Positions 16,201 through 25,890 are shown, numbered from the stretch's first letter. The stretch: DNA of 64,000 nucleotides from Candidatus Aminicenantes bacterium UBA6072 (GCA_002436105.1 DIXU01000020.1:186001-250000), one strand, 5' to 3'. The notes: a model not told the origin generated them from the sequence alone. Translations and numbers: made by a program.

Positions 16201-16725
16201 TCACTCTCCCTTCGGCGGCAAAAGCTGAAACCCCATCTGCATCATCATCTCGAGCACGTTGAAGACGACGACCTCCTTCTGGAACTTGCCGTCCTTCATG
16301 GTGTCGATGGCCAGGCCGGTGATGCGGACCTTCTTCCCGGTCGGCGGCACCACGCCCATCGGCGTCGGCATGGGGCCGGTGTGCGTTCCGGTCATCGTCC
16401 AGGCGGTGGCCACCTTCTCTTCCTGCACCACGGCCTCCTCGAAGGTCATTTTCAGGTCGGGCATCATCGCGCGCGTGTTCTCGACCCATGCCTTGATCCC
16501 CGCGAACCCGACGTAGGGCTCGGGCATGCTGCTGGTCTGGGCGATGCAGTCGGCGGTGTAGAGCTCCGGGATCAGCGCCAGGTCGGGCTTGTTCCACATC
16601 TCCAGTACCTTGTCCAGCAGGACCTGGACCTTCTTCTCGCACATCGGCTTTTCTACCGCCTGCTGCCCGGCCAGGGCACTGCAGACCGCGACCGCCAGGC
16701 ACACGAGTAGCACTGTTTTTTTCAT
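16201..16725 (-). CDS. Secreted SnoaL-like ester cyclase/NTF2-fold protein
   Basis: 174 residues with a clear signal peptide (MKKTVLLVCLAVAVCSALAG), so it is exported. The mature part shows the SnoaL/ester-cyclase pattern: LYTADCIAQ, GFAGIKAWVENTRAMMPDLKM, then W-M-TGTHTGPM and PPTGKKVRITGLAI. SnoaL domains bind small hydrophobic molecules and some are cyclases or isomerases; the substrate cannot be named. It is monocistronic, with a promoter at 16761-16789 and a strong ribosome site (GGGGAGGG). A cysteine in the signal region is not in a convincing lipobox. Confidence 0.75.
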   Translation of the reverse strand: MKKTVLLVCLAVAVCSALAGQQAVEKPMCEKKVQVLLDKVLEMWNKPDLALIPELYTADCIAQTSSMPEPYVGFAGIKAWVENTRAMMPDLKMTFEEAVVQEEKVATAWTMTGTHTGPMPTPMGVVPPTGKKVRITGLAIDTMKDGKFQKEVVVFNVLEMMMQMGFQLLPPKGE

Positions 16726-16760
16726 TGTCTTCCCTCCCCTTTTTCGAACTGGATGAGCTT

Positions 16761-16789
16761 ATTAGGCGACTTTGAAAACGGGTTGTCAA
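16761..16789 (-). promoter_or_regulatory. Promoter of the SnoaL-like gene
   Basis: Minus strand TTGACA (16789-16784), 17-base spacer, CCTAAT (16766-16761). Transcription would start about 30 bases before the ATG at 16725. Confidence 0.5.
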
Positions 16790-17012
16790 TATGATCCCGG
16801 CTTTTGACCCTCTGCTCTTCCGGATCACGGATCAATCATCACGACAGGTCGATCCATGGGTTTTGCCGTCCGTGGACCGCGTAGGCAGGGAAAGCCGCGA
16901 TGAAGAACCTGTCCGCCCTGGGGGACCATGGGAGTGACGCTCCCTCGCGCCCGCCGGTTTTCCGCAACAAAAAAAACTTTTTTTCGTATGTATGTCAGTA
17001 TAAGGAGGCCGC

Positions 17013-17930
17013 ATGCGAAGGTTCATCGCTCTCGGGATATGGGTCCTTTCGGCTGGCCTGGCCTCGCTGCCGGCGCAGGAATTCGCCGGCGTGAGGCAGA
17101 TCAGCGGCAGGGGCATCTACTGCCGCGCCACCGGCACGGGGAATCCGCTGGTCGTCGTCCATGGCGGCCCGGGGCTGGCCCACGATTACCTGTTCGCGCC
17201 CTTCTCCCGGCTGGCGAAAGAACGCCGGCTCGTCTTTTACGACCAGATGGGAAGCGGCCGTTCCGATGGCTTCCGGCAGAATGACAAGGTCGGCATGGAC
17301 GACCTGGTGGAGGAACTGGAGGGGGTCAGGAAGGATTTCGGCCTGGAACGCTTCGACCTGGCCGGGCAATCCTGGGGGGCCATCGTCGCCATTCACTATG
17401 CCGTCAGGTACCCGCAGCACGTGAAAAGGCTGCTGCTGCTGGAGCCCGCGCCCGGGAGCAGCGAATATCTGCCGGCTTTCCAGAAGACGATCATGGACCG
17501 GCTGAGCCCGGAGGACAAGGAGGCGCTGGCCGGCTTGGCCAGGGACCCGGGGCTGACCTCCGATCCCGTTCTCTGCCGAAAATGGATGAACCTGAGGTTC
17601 AAGGCCTATTATTTCGATCCCGCCAGACAGGACATGGGCAAGCTGGACTATTTCGATGGGGAGCGAGTGAAGAAATTCTTCGCCAGTTCGGCCATGTTCG
17701 GCCCCTATCTCATGAACTTCGACCTGTATGAAGCCATGAAGGGGGTCGCCTGCCCGGTGCTGATCGTGCACGGCGAGCATGACCCGATTCCCACTGCGGC
17801 AGTGGAACGCATGGCCCTGGCGCTGAAGAACGCCGAACTGAAGATCGTCAGGGGAAGCGGCCACTTCGTGCACGTGGAGAAGGCGGACGAGTATTTCGGC
17901 GCCATCGAGGCGTTCCTGGGCGGGAAGTAA
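17013..17930 (+). CDS. Secreted alpha/beta hydrolase, proline iminopeptidase-like (S33)
   Basis: 305 residues with a signal peptide (about 1-22). HGGPG (50-54) forms the oxyanion hole, S120 in GQSWGA is the nucleophile, and HGEHDPIPT and GSGHFVHVEK supply the aspartate and histidine of the triad. The HGGPG form and the YDQMGSGRSD segment are typical of S33 proline iminopeptidases and related hydrolases. AAGGAGG lies 5 bases before the ATG. An exported aminopeptidase would fit the other secreted peptidases of the window, but a different ester or amide substrate is possible. Confidence 0.8.
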   Translation: MRRFIALGIWVLSAGLASLPAQEFAGVRQISGRGIYCRATGTGNPLVVVHGGPGLAHDYLFAPFSRLAKERRLVFYDQMGSGRSDGFRQNDKVGMDDLVEELEGVRKDFGLERFDLAGQSWGAIVAIHYAVRYPQHVKRLLLLEPAPGSSEYLPAFQKTIMDRLSPEDKEALAGLARDPGLTSDPVLCRKWMNLRFKAYYFDPARQDMGKLDYFDGERVKKFFASSAMFGPYLMNFDLYEAMKGVACPVLIVHGEHDPIPTAAVERMALALKNAELKIVRGSGHFVHVEKADEYFGAIEAFLGGK

Positions 17931-18165
17931 CCCGGGGCGTCCCCCGTTGCCGACGATGACTCACGCTGACTCAGCCCATTAAGAATTCTTCCCCGCTTAT
18001 CGTCCCCTTATTGGGCCGGTGTCGGATCAAGTGCGGCGGTTTCCAGTTTCCAGCTTTATTGGACGTTACTTGATTTTATAACCATGAAATCATACAGTGA
18101 GCCAATGAGAATGACGGCCGAACCCACAAAAATGAATTTGCAGATAAAATCGCCAGGAGGTGACG

Positions 18166-20073
18166 ATGTCGCGCACGCTGACCCGCCTGTTTGCTGAGAG
18201 CGTCGAGCGCTTTCCCGACCGCGTCCTGCTCTGGGAAAGAAAAGGGCCCCGGTATGAGGGGATCACCTATGCCCAAATGCGCGATCAGGCGCAGCGCTTC
18301 GCCGCCGGGCTCATGCGCCTCGGCCTGCGCAGGGGGGACCGCGTCGCCCTCATCTCCGAGGGGCGCGCCGAGTGGGTGTCCAGCGAGCTCGGTATCCTCC
18401 TGGCGGGGGCGGTGAACGTCCCCATCTCGGTCCGCGTCGACGAGCTGTCGGAGCTCAAGTTCCGCCTCGCCCATTCGGGCTGCCGGCTGGCGGTGGTGTC
18501 GCGGAGCCAGCTGGCCAAGATCCGGAAGATCAAGAACGACCTGCCGGAACTGGAAAAAACCATCGCCCTCGACCCCCCGGAGGACCCGCAGAAGGACGAG
18601 CTGACCGGCGACGAGGTGCGGCGCCAGGGCGCCGAGTTCCTGGCCGGGAACGAGAGGGAGTTCGCCGACCGCTGGCAATCGGTGGGCGAGTCCGACTACG
18701 CCACCATCAGCTACACGTCGGGAACGACCGCCGAACCCAAGGGGATCATCCTCACCCACCGCAACTACACGGCCAACATCGAGCAGGCGAACTCGCTCAT
18801 CCCCTGCCCGCCGCGCTACGTGACCCTGCTCATCCTGCCCTGGGACCATGCCTTCGCCCATACCTGCGGCATCTACGCCATGATGAAGAACGGCGCCGCC
18901 ATCGCCGCGGTGCAGCAGGGGAAGACCACCCTGGAGACGCTGAAGAACATCCCGCAGAACATCAGGGAGATCCGGCCGACCATCCTGCTGAGCGCCCCGG
19001 CGCTGGCCAGGAACTTCCGCAGGAACATCGAAAAGGGAGTCCAGGAAAAGGGCGCCCGCGTGGAGGCGCTGTTCAAAAAGGCGCTGAGCCTGGCCTACGA
19101 CTACAACGGCGAAGGCTGGAACCGCGGCCGCGGCCTGCGTCAGCTCAAGAAGCCGCTCTACCTGCTCTACGACCGGCTGATTTTCAGCAAGATCCGCCGC
19201 AATTTCGGCGGTCGCCTCGAATATTTCGTCGGCGGCGCCGCGCTGCTGGACATCGAGCTGCAGCGTTTTTTTTACGCCATCGGTCTCCCCATGTTCCAGG
19301 GGTACGGGCTCACCGAGGCCGCGCCGGTCATTTCCGCCAACTCCCCACGGCACCACAAGCTGGGCTCCTCGGGACGGCCGGTGGCCCGACTGGACGTGCG
19401 CATCTGCGACGAGCAGGGGATGCCGCTGCCGGCCGGAAGCCAGGGCGAGATCGTGATCCGCGGCGAGAACGTCATGGCCGGGTACTGGAAGAACGAGAAG
19501 GCGACGCGGGAGGCCCTGCGCGAAGGCTGGCTGTACACGGGCGACATCGGTTACCTGGACAGCGACGGCTTCCTCTTCGTCCTCGGCCGGAACAAGAGCC
19601 TGCTGATCGCCAACGATGGCGAAAAGTACAGCCCGGAAACGATCGAGGAGACCATTTGCAGCCGCTCGCCGTACATCGAGCAGCTCCTGCTGTACAACAA
19701 CCAGTCGCCCTACACGGTGGCCCTGCTCGTGCCCAACCGGGAGGCGCTGCTGCGCCGGCTTCAGGAGCAGGGGCTGTCCTGCGCCACGCGGCAGGGACAG
19801 GAAGCCGCGCTGTTGCTCCTGCAGGCGGAGATCAACGCTTTCCGCGATAACGGCGCGTTGGCCGGCCTCTTCCCCCCGCGCTGGCTGCCGGCGGCGGTGG
19901 CCGTGCTCGGCGAGGGGTTCACCGAGCAGAACCGCTTCCTGAACTCGACCATGAAGATGGTCCGCGGCCGCATCGAGGACTTCTATCGCAGCCGTCTCGA
20001 TTACCTCTTCACCGCGGAAGGGAAACCCATCGTCAATCCCCAGAACCTGACCATCGTCAGCCGCTGGGAGTGA
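18166..20073 (+). CDS. Long-chain acyl-CoA synthetase (AMP-forming)
   Basis: 635 residues from the ATG at 18166, which has AGGAGG 5 bases upstream; a GTG at 18160 overlaps that site. The AMP-binding signature ISYTSGTTAEPKGIILTHRN lies near residue 180, and GYGLTEAAPV and YTGDIGYLDSDGFLFVLGRN mark the core. The large insertion and overall length match the FAA1/FadD15 group that activates long-chain fatty acids in the cytoplasm. It stands alone, with no beta-oxidation genes nearby, so its role in degradation or in lipid recycling is open. Confidence 0.88.
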   Translation: MSRTLTRLFAESVERFPDRVLLWERKGPRYEGITYAQMRDQAQRFAAGLMRLGLRRGDRVALISEGRAEWVSSELGILLAGAVNVPISVRVDELSELKFRLAHSGCRLAVVSRSQLAKIRKIKNDLPELEKTIALDPPEDPQKDELTGDEVRRQGAEFLAGNEREFADRWQSVGESDYATISYTSGTTAEPKGIILTHRNYTANIEQANSLIPCPPRYVTLLILPWDHAFAHTCGIYAMMKNGAAIAAVQQGKTTLETLKNIPQNIREIRPTILLSAPALARNFRRNIEKGVQEKGARVEALFKKALSLAYDYNGEGWNRGRGLRQLKKPLYLLYDRLIFSKIRRNFGGRLEYFVGGAALLDIELQRFFYAIGLPMFQGYGLTEAAPVISANSPRHHKLGSSGRPVARLDVRICDEQGMPLPAGSQGEIVIRGENVMAGYWKNEKATREALREGWLYTGDIGYLDSDGFLFVLGRNKSLLIANDGEKYSPETIEETICSRSPYIEQLLLYNNQSPYTVALLVPNREALLRRLQEQGLSCATRQGQEAALLLLQAEINAFRDNGALAGLFPPRWLPAAVAVLGEGFTEQNRFLNSTMKMVRGRIEDFYRSRLDYLFTAEGKPIVNPQNLTIVSRWE

Positions 20074-20123
20074 GATACTCCGCTTCGCCGGCGCGGGCCC
20101 GGGCCGACATCGCCATACTGGCT

Positions 20124-20510
20124 TTATTTTTTTTTCAGTTTGTCCTGATGATTTTCCAGGTTTTCCGTGACCCGGAAATTTACGATCCGGGCGACCAATG
20201 CCAGGGGCAGCGGCTTGTCCAGAGGAAACTGCACCCCGCCCTTGGTGGTGGCGTAGGCCGATAGCTCTTTCTTGAAGGCCAGTATGGCGCTGGGCTCCGG
20301 GAAGAAGCCGATGTGGTTTTTAAAGGCGGCGAAATGGACCAGATTGCCCTCGAGAAAAAACGTAGGCACCTGGTAGCTGATCCTCTCCTCGGCCTCGGGC
20401 GCGGCGGCCTGGATGGTCTTGCGCATGGCGTTCAGCTTTTCTCCCACGGCTTTCGGGAAAGTCCGGATATATTCATCGATCGAGCCAACGCTTTTTTTGT
20501 TTTTTTTCAT
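20124..20510 (-). CDS. DUF1801 / YdhG-like small protein
   Basis: 128 residues. The pattern SIDEYIRTFPKAVGEKLNAMRKTI, followed by APEAEERISYQVPTFF and AAFKNHIGFFP, is the DUF1801 (YdhG/YjhX-related) fold. Some members are described as iron-chaperone-like (frataxin-like), but the role is unproven. A -10 TATAAT is at 20536-20531. It is convergent with the acyl-CoA synthetase; the 50-base gap contains a short GCCA-TAC-TGGC hairpin followed by a T-rich run that overlaps the end of this gene and may end the upstream transcript. Confidence 0.8.
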   Translation of the reverse strand: MKKNKKSVGSIDEYIRTFPKAVGEKLNAMRKTIQAAAPEAEERISYQVPTFFLEGNLVHFAAFKNHIGFFPEPSAILAFKKELSAYATTKGGVQFPLDKPLPLALVARIVNFRVTENLENHQDKLKKK

Positions 20511-20658
20511 GTGCCCCCAGATTTCACCATATTATATCACATTTTGATCTTGGTTTCCGCAGGGGCGGACCCCCGTAATCGCCCGTTTTGATCCCTTGAA
20601 GATCCTGGGCAGGCGCGCGGGCCTGCCCCTACCCATCTGGCTGAATTTCGGGGGAGGT

Positions 20659-21597
20659 TTATTTGCCCTGCGATTTTACAAGCTCTTTGAAATTTTCAAT
20701 CATGTAGCGGCGCAGGTCGGCGGGCAGGGGAGAGGTAATCTTGATGCCGTTGCCGCTGAAGGGGTGGGTGAACTCGATGCGGAAAGCGTGCAGGGCCAGG
20801 CGCGGGAAATCCCTGCCCCTGCTCTTGCCGTAGAGGATGTCGCCCAGCACCGGGTTGCCGAAGTGGGCCAGGTGGACGCGCAGCTGGTGGGTGCGGCCGG
20901 TCCTGGGCATCAGGCGCACAAAGGAGAATTTCTCGAACTCCCGGACGACGGAAAAATCGGTGACGGCATCCCGCCGGTCCTCGCGGTCCTCGCCGGCGAC
21001 CTCGAAGCGGGCGCGGTGCCTCAGGCTGCGCGCCAGGGGCCGGTCGATGGTGCCGTTGCGGAAGCGCAGGTGCCCGCTGACCAGCGCCAGGTAGGTCTTG
21101 CTCATCTCCCGTTCCTGGAAGAGCTCCTGCATGCGGCGCACCGCCTCCTCGCTCTTGGCCAGGATCAGGACGCCCGAGGTGTCCTTGTCGAGGCGGTGGA
21201 CGATCCCCGGCCGCTCGCTGCCGGCCATGGCGCCGATGGCGGGGTATTCGTGGCGGAAGATGTCGAGCACGGTCTCGCGCTTCTCCCCGGCGCCGGGGTG
21301 AACGACCAGCCCGGCCGGCTTGTCGATGACCAGCAGCCACTCGTCCTCGAAGAGTTTTTTCAGGCGTTGCGAGGGGGTATAGGCGGCCGTTTCCTCGATC
21401 TCCTGTTCGACGGCGACGAGGTCGCCGGCGAAGATCTCGCGGCTCTTTTTCGTCTCGACCGCGCCGTTGACCTTGACCCGCCCGTTCTGGATCAGCTTCT
21501 CGACGCGGCTGCGCGACAAATCCTGGAGATAGGCGGTCAGGAAGTGATCGAGCCTCTCCCAGTGTTCGCCGGCCTTACGCTCGATGTTCCTGTTCAC
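20659..21597 (-). CDS. rluD: RluD-family 23S rRNA pseudouridine synthase
   Basis: 312 residues. An S4 RNA-binding domain (about 10-75; LSRSRVEKLIQNGRVKVNG) precedes the catalytic domain with the RluA-class motif GIVHRLDKDTSGVL, whose aspartate attacks uracil, and RTGRTHQLRVHLAHFGNPVLGD. It would convert uridines of helix 69 or related sites in 23S rRNA. The start overlaps lgt by 23 bases, making it the last gene of ileS-lspA-lgt-rluD. RluD versus another RluA-group enzyme is inferred from the S4 domain and length. Confidence 0.88.
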   Translation of the reverse strand: MNRNIERKAGEHWERLDHFLTAYLQDLSRSRVEKLIQNGRVKVNGAVETKKSREIFAGDLVAVEQEIEETAAYTPSQRLKKLFEDEWLLVIDKPAGLVVHPGAGEKRETVLDIFRHEYPAIGAMAGSERPGIVHRLDKDTSGVLILAKSEEAVRRMQELFQEREMSKTYLALVSGHLRFRNGTIDRPLARSLRHRARFEVAGEDREDRRDAVTDFSVVREFEKFSFVRLMPRTGRTHQLRVHLAHFGNPVLGDILYGKSRGRDFPRLALHAFRIEFTHPFSGNGIKITSPLPADLRRYMIENFKELVKSQGK

Positions 21598-22387
21598 CTT
21601 TCTTCTTGAAGCCCTTCAGCAGCAGCAGGGCGGTGGCCACGCCGATGATCGAGACCAGCTGCGGCACCGACAGGCTGGCCCAGGGACGGTCCATGCCGCC
21701 GATGATGTAGCCGCGGTCGGGGTCGCCGCGGAAGTACTCGACGACGAAGCGGATCACGGAGTAATTCAGCATGTACATGGAGATGACCTGGCCCTTGAAC
21801 TTTCTTTTCCGGTACAGGGTGATCAGGAACAGGAAATTGCCCAGGTTCAGGAGGGCTTCCATCAGTTGCGTCGGATAGAGGGGAATGTAGAGCGGGACGC
21901 CGGTCAGGGCATTGGCTTTCAGGTGGGTGAAAATGACGGACAGGGGAAAATGCACGGCCTCGCGGCCCCAGCAGCAGCCGGCGGAAAAGCAGCCCAGGCG
22001 GCCGAAAAAATGGCCCAGGGCCAGTGCTGGCGCGGCGATGTCGCCCAGCTGGCGGTAGCTGAGCCGGTGGCGGCGGATGAACCAGACGGCGAAGACGGCG
22101 CCGAAAATCAGCCCGCCGTAGAAGCTGCCGCCCGAGGTCAGAAGGTACTTGAGCTCGCCGGGGAACTTCAGGTAGTAGCCCAGGTTGCTGGCCAGCAGCC
22201 AGAGCTTGGCCCCCAGCAGGCTGAGGATCATGACCCAGAAGATGAAGTCGGTGAAAACGGCCAGGTCCAGGCCCTCTTTCTTGGCCAGGCGGAAGCAGAG
22301 CAATATGCCCAGCAGCACGCCGAGGGCGAAGAAAAAGCCGTAGCTGGCGATGGTCAGCGGGCCGATCTCGATCAGGATGGGGTGCAT
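21575..22387 (-). CDS. lgt: Prolipoprotein diacylglyceryl transferase Lgt
   Basis: 270 residues, seven predicted membrane helices. The Lgt signature GHFFGRLGCFSAGCCWG (about 125-141) is present, and the C-terminal YSVIRFVVEYFRGDPDRG carries conserved charged residues. Lgt transfers diacylglycerol to the lipobox cysteine of prelipoproteins. It overlaps lspA, the signal peptidase acting next in the same pathway, by 16 bases, a meaningful pairing. Confidence 0.96.
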   Translation of the reverse strand: MHPILIEIGPLTIASYGFFFALGVLLGILLCFRLAKKEGLDLAVFTDFIFWVMILSLLGAKLWLLASNLGYYLKFPGELKYLLTSGGSFYGGLIFGAVFAVWFIRRHRLSYRQLGDIAAPALALGHFFGRLGCFSAGCCWGREAVHFPLSVIFTHLKANALTGVPLYIPLYPTQLMEALLNLGNFLFLITLYRKRKFKGQVISMYMLNYSVIRFVVEYFRGDPDRGYIIGGMDRPWASLSVPQLVSIIGVATALLLLKGFKKKGEQEHRA

Positions 22388-22845
22388 GGGTTACCTCGCA
22401 GCAGCGAAAGCGCCAGCAGCGCCACTCCGATGGTGATGCAGCTGTCGGCGACGTTGAAGGTCGGCCAGTGCCAGGACTTGACGAACACGTCGAGGAAATC
22501 GACCACGTAGCCCAGACGCAGGCGGTCGATGATGTTGCCCAGCGCTCCGCCCAGGATGAAGGCATAGGCGAAAAGCTCCAGGCGCTCATGGCGTCCGGCG
22601 CGCAGGAAGAAAAACAGGACGATCAGCAGGGCGACGATGGCCAGGGCGGTGATGGCCTTGGGTATCAGGCCGCCATCGTGGCCCGAGAGGAAGCCCCAGA
22701 CAGCGCCCGAGTTGCGCACGTGCCAGAGGCGGAAAAAGCCGCGGAACACGTCGCGCGTCCCCTCCAGGGGGACGGCGCGCGCCACCAGCAGCTTGCTCGC
22801 CTGGTCGGCGATGATCAGCCCCAGCATGAGGAGAAAATACGGCAT
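22372..22845 (-). CDS. lspA: Lipoprotein signal peptidase LspA
   Basis: 157 residues with four membrane helices. The conserved LspA blocks are visible: IADQASKLL, VRNSGAVWGFLSG, GGALGNIIDRLRLGYVVDFLDV and TFNVADSCI; the two catalytic aspartates lie in the last two. The ATG at 22845 was chosen because an upstream in-frame start at 22890 would overlap ileS and add a highly basic, non-family leader. It lies 22 bases after ileS. Confidence 0.95.
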   Translation of the reverse strand: MPYFLLMLGLIIADQASKLLVARAVPLEGTRDVFRGFFRLWHVRNSGAVWGFLSGHDGGLIPKAITALAIVALLIVLFFFLRAGRHERLELFAYAFILGGALGNIIDRLRLGYVVDFLDVFVKSWHWPTFNVADSCITIGVALLALSLLRGNPCTPS

Positions 22846-22867
22846 CTTGTCTTTCAGGTGCAAGCGA

Positions 22868-25639
22868 TCACTCCTTGGCCGTCGCCGCAACCACGGCGGC
22901 GCAGCGCGGACACAGCTCCGGGTGCACGGGGTCGACGGGGTCCGGAGTCACCCAGTTCCAGCAGCGCGGGCACTTGCGCCCCTGCGCCTTGCGCACGGTG
23001 ATCTTCTCCCCGGCGCCGGCACGCACGCTCAGGGCGGCGACGACCAGCAGGGTCTTGAATCGATCCGCGTTTTCGCGAAGGAATCCCTCGTCTTCCGCCC
23101 TGGCGACGACCTCGATGTCGGCCTCCAGGGAGTCGCCGATGCGCTTGGCGGCGCGGGCCGCCTCGATCTCCTTCAGCAGGCGGTCGCGCAGGGCCATGAT
23201 CCTCTCCCAGCGCCCCTTGTCCACGCTGCCGCGGAGTTCTTCATCGACTTCCGGGAAACGCTCCATGTGGATGGATGGAGCCTTGCCGGCATGGTCGGGC
23301 AGGAACCCCCAGGCTTCCTCGCTGGTGAAGGAGAGGATCGGGGCCATGAGCAGCAGCGTCTCGCGCAGCAGGGTGAAGACGGCCTGCTGGCTGGCGCGGC
23401 GCTGCGGCGCGCCGGGGCGGTTGCAGTACAGATTGTCCTTCTGGAAATTCAGGTAGAAGGCGCTGAGGTCGTTGGTGAAGAAATTGAACAGGGAGTGGAA
23501 GACGGCGTGGTATTCAAAGTCCCGGTAGGCCTGCAGCACGCGCGCCTTGACCTCCTGCAGCCGCTGCAGGACATAGCGGTCGCTTTCGTCCATGGCGGCG
23601 GCGGGCACGGCGTCGCGCCGCGGGTCGAAGTCGGCCAGGACACCGAGCATGAAGCGCCAGGTGTTGCGGATCTTGCGGTAGCTCTCGCTCAGGCGCTGCA
23701 GCATCTCCGTGCCCAGGCGCACGTCCTCCTGATAGTTGACCATGGCCGACCACAGGCGCAGGATCTCGGCGCCGCGGTCCTTGATGATGTCCTGGGGCTC
23801 GATGGCGTTCCCCAGCGACTTGTGCATGGTCTTGCCCTCGGCGTCGAGCACCCAGCCGTGGGTGATGACTGCGCGGTACGGGGCTCCGCCCAGGGCGCTG
23901 ATGCCCACCAGCAGCGAGGAGTGGAACCAGCCGCGGTACTGGTCGCCGCCCTCGAGGTACATGTCGGCGGGCCAGCGGTGGCCGGGGCGCTGCTGCAGGA
24001 TGCCGTGCGACGAGCCCGACTCGAACCAGACGTCGAGGATGTCCCGGCCCTTCTCGAACTCGCTGCCGCCGCAGGAGCGGCAAGCGGTGCCCTCGGGCAC
24101 GAATTCGCCGGCCTCCCGGCTGTACCAGGAATTGGAGCCCTCCGCGGCGAATGATCTCTCCACGTTTTCGACCGCGGCGGGATCCAGCAGCGCTTCCCCG
24201 CAGGTCTTGCAGAAAAAGGCGGGCAGGGGCACGCCCCAGTCGCGCTGGCGCGAGATGCACCAGTCGGGGCGGTTGGCGATCATGCTGGCGATGCGTTCCT
24301 GGCCCCAGGCCGGCAGCCAGGACGCTCCCTGGATGGCGTCCAGGGCCTTGGCGCGCAGACCGGCCTGGTCCATGGCGATGAACCACTGGGCCGTGGCCCG
24401 GTAGATGACCGGCTTCTTGCAGCGCCAGCAGTGGGGATAGGAGTGCGAGATGGAGCCGCCGTGCAGAAGGCTGCCGTTGGCGCGCATGTCCTCGACGATG
24501 CGGGCATTGGCCTCGAAGACCGGCATTCCGGCATAGGGGCCGGCGGTCTCGTCGAAGCGGCCGTCGGCCTGGACCGGCGAATAGATGTCGAGGCCGTGGG
24601 CCACGCCGGCGCGGTAGTCGTCCTCGCCATGTCCGGGCGCCGTATGCACGCAGCCGGTGCCCTGGTCGAGCAGGACGTAGTCGGTGGTGATCAGCAGCGA
24701 GTCGCGGTCGAAGAGCGGATGGCGGGCCTTGAGCCCGGCCAGGTCCCGGCCCTTGAACTCCCTGAGCTTGCGGAACTCGTCGCCGTTGAGGGCGGCGATG
24801 GCCGGCAGCAGGGCCGAGGCGGCGATGAAAAGCTCGCCCTTCATCTCGAAGAGCGCATAGTCGAAGTCGGCGCCCACGGCGATGGCCAGGTTGGCCGGGA
24901 TGGTCCAGGGGGTGGTGGTCCAGATCAGGACCGCGACCGGGCGGCCGCTGAATTCCTTGAGTGCCGGCGGCAGTTGGCGCAAGGTGAATTTCACGGTGAT
25001 CGAGGGCGAGGCGTGGTCGTGATACTCGACCTCGGCCTCGGCCAGGGCGGTGCGGCAGGAGAGGCACCAGTATACCGGGCGCTTCTTGCGGTAGACGCTG
25101 CCCTGGCGGACGAAGGAGTTGAAGAAGCGGATCACCGTGGCCTCGTACTCGTGGTCGAGAGTGGTGTAGGGCCGCTGCCAGTCACCGAAGACGCCCAGGC
25201 GCTGGAAGTCGGCACGCTGCTGGTCGAGGAACTTCTCGGCATAGAGCCGGCACTCCTCGCGCACCTGCAGCTGGGTCATGCTCTTCTTGCGTGCGCCCAG
25301 CTTCTGGTCGACCTTGTGCTCGATGGGCAGGCCGTGGCAGTCCCAGCCGGGGACATAGGGGCTGTAAAAACCCGCCATGGTCCGGCTCTTGACCACGAAG
25401 TCCTTGAGGATCTTGTTCATGGCCGTGCCCAGGTGGATGTTGCCGTTGGCGTAGGGCGGCCCGTCGTGCAGGATGTAGGGCTCGCAGCCGGCGCGGCTCT
25501 CCAGGATGCGCTCGTAGATGCCGGCCTCCTGCCATTTTTTCAGCATCTCGGGCTCTTTCTGGCTGAGCTGGGCCTTCATGGGGAAGTCGGTGCGCGGCAG
25601 GTTCAGCGTATCTTTCCATTCCAGTTTTTTTTCCGACAT
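22868..25639 (-). CDS. ileS: Isoleucyl-tRNA synthetase
   Basis: 923 residues. Class I signature segments: PYANGNIHLGTAMNK (HIGH box in variant HLGT form) near residue 60, and KTMHKSLGN as a KMSKS variant near 600. GWDCHGLPIEHKV and the editing domain are present, and the C-terminal zinc finger (CPRCWNW ... LCPRC) is intact. The ATG at 25639 was chosen over 25672 because GGAG lies 8 bases upstream of it. It heads the operon ileS-lspA-lgt-rluD; ileS-lspA linkage is common in bacteria. Confidence 0.96.
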   Translation of the reverse strand: MSEKKLEWKDTLNLPRTDFPMKAQLSQKEPEMLKKWQEAGIYERILESRAGCEPYILHDGPPYANGNIHLGTAMNKILKDFVVKSRTMAGFYSPYVPGWDCHGLPIEHKVDQKLGARKKSMTQLQVREECRLYAEKFLDQQRADFQRLGVFGDWQRPYTTLDHEYEATVIRFFNSFVRQGSVYRKKRPVYWCLSCRTALAEAEVEYHDHASPSITVKFTLRQLPPALKEFSGRPVAVLIWTTTPWTIPANLAIAVGADFDYALFEMKGELFIAASALLPAIAALNGDEFRKLREFKGRDLAGLKARHPLFDRDSLLITTDYVLLDQGTGCVHTAPGHGEDDYRAGVAHGLDIYSPVQADGRFDETAGPYAGMPVFEANARIVEDMRANGSLLHGGSISHSYPHCWRCKKPVIYRATAQWFIAMDQAGLRAKALDAIQGASWLPAWGQERIASMIANRPDWCISRQRDWGVPLPAFFCKTCGEALLDPAAVENVERSFAAEGSNSWYSREAGEFVPEGTACRSCGGSEFEKGRDILDVWFESGSSHGILQQRPGHRWPADMYLEGGDQYRGWFHSSLLVGISALGGAPYRAVITHGWVLDAEGKTMHKSLGNAIEPQDIIKDRGAEILRLWSAMVNYQEDVRLGTEMLQRLSESYRKIRNTWRFMLGVLADFDPRRDAVPAAAMDESDRYVLQRLQEVKARVLQAYRDFEYHAVFHSLFNFFTNDLSAFYLNFQKDNLYCNRPGAPQRRASQQAVFTLLRETLLLMAPILSFTSEEAWGFLPDHAGKAPSIHMERFPEVDEELRGSVDKGRWERIMALRDRLLKEIEAARAAKRIGDSLEADIEVVARAEDEGFLRENADRFKTLLVVAALSVRAGAGEKITVRKAQGRKCPRCWNWVTPDPVDPVHPELCPRCAAVVAATAKE

Positions 25640-25670
25640 GATTTGGGCTCCGGGTTGGCTTGGAAAGGGC

Positions 25671-25699
25671 ATTGTCGCCTATTTCGGCCGGTATGTCAA
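25671..25699 (-). promoter_or_regulatory. Promoter of the ileS operon
   Basis: Minus strand TTGACA (25699-25694), 17-base spacer, GACAAT (25676-25671). It gives a leader of about 25 bases to the ATG at 25639; no T-box or other riboswitch would fit in that length. Confidence 0.6.
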
Positions 25700-25724
25700 T
25701 GGAATCCAGCCCGCAGGCGCTCAA

Positions 25725-25836
25725 AGGGAAGAAAAAGGGAAGAGAGAGGGAAGAATGAGGGAAGAGAGAGTGGGAAATCCCCTTGAGGATCTCTTTCCCA
25801 CTTGGATTTCCCTCTGTTTTCCCTTTGTCTTTCCCT
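25725..25836. repeat. Inverted purine/pyrimidine 7-bp-type arrays between ileS and DUF4342
   Basis: Left arm 25725-25780 consists of GGGAAGA/GAGAGAG-like units, right arm 25793-25836 of TTTCCCT-like units; AGTGGGAAATCC and GGATTTCCC pair across a short loop. It lies in a divergent intergenic space. The right arm ends at a TATAAT (25837-25842) that may serve the DUF4342 gene. Confidence 0.75.
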
Positions 25837-25890
25837 TATAATTTTGAACCAATGCATCGGTTTTTCCGTTTAATTGCCCGGGAGGTGACC

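Noticed and set aside
17931..18165. A terminator at the CGGGG/CCCCG stem after the alpha/beta hydrolase
   Set aside because: The stem is only five pairs and there is no T-run after it.
25783..25890. A longer DUF4342 protein starting at 25783
   Set aside because: The extra residues are phenylalanine/proline-rich translation of the TTTCCCT array; the ATG at 25891 has an excellent ribosome site.
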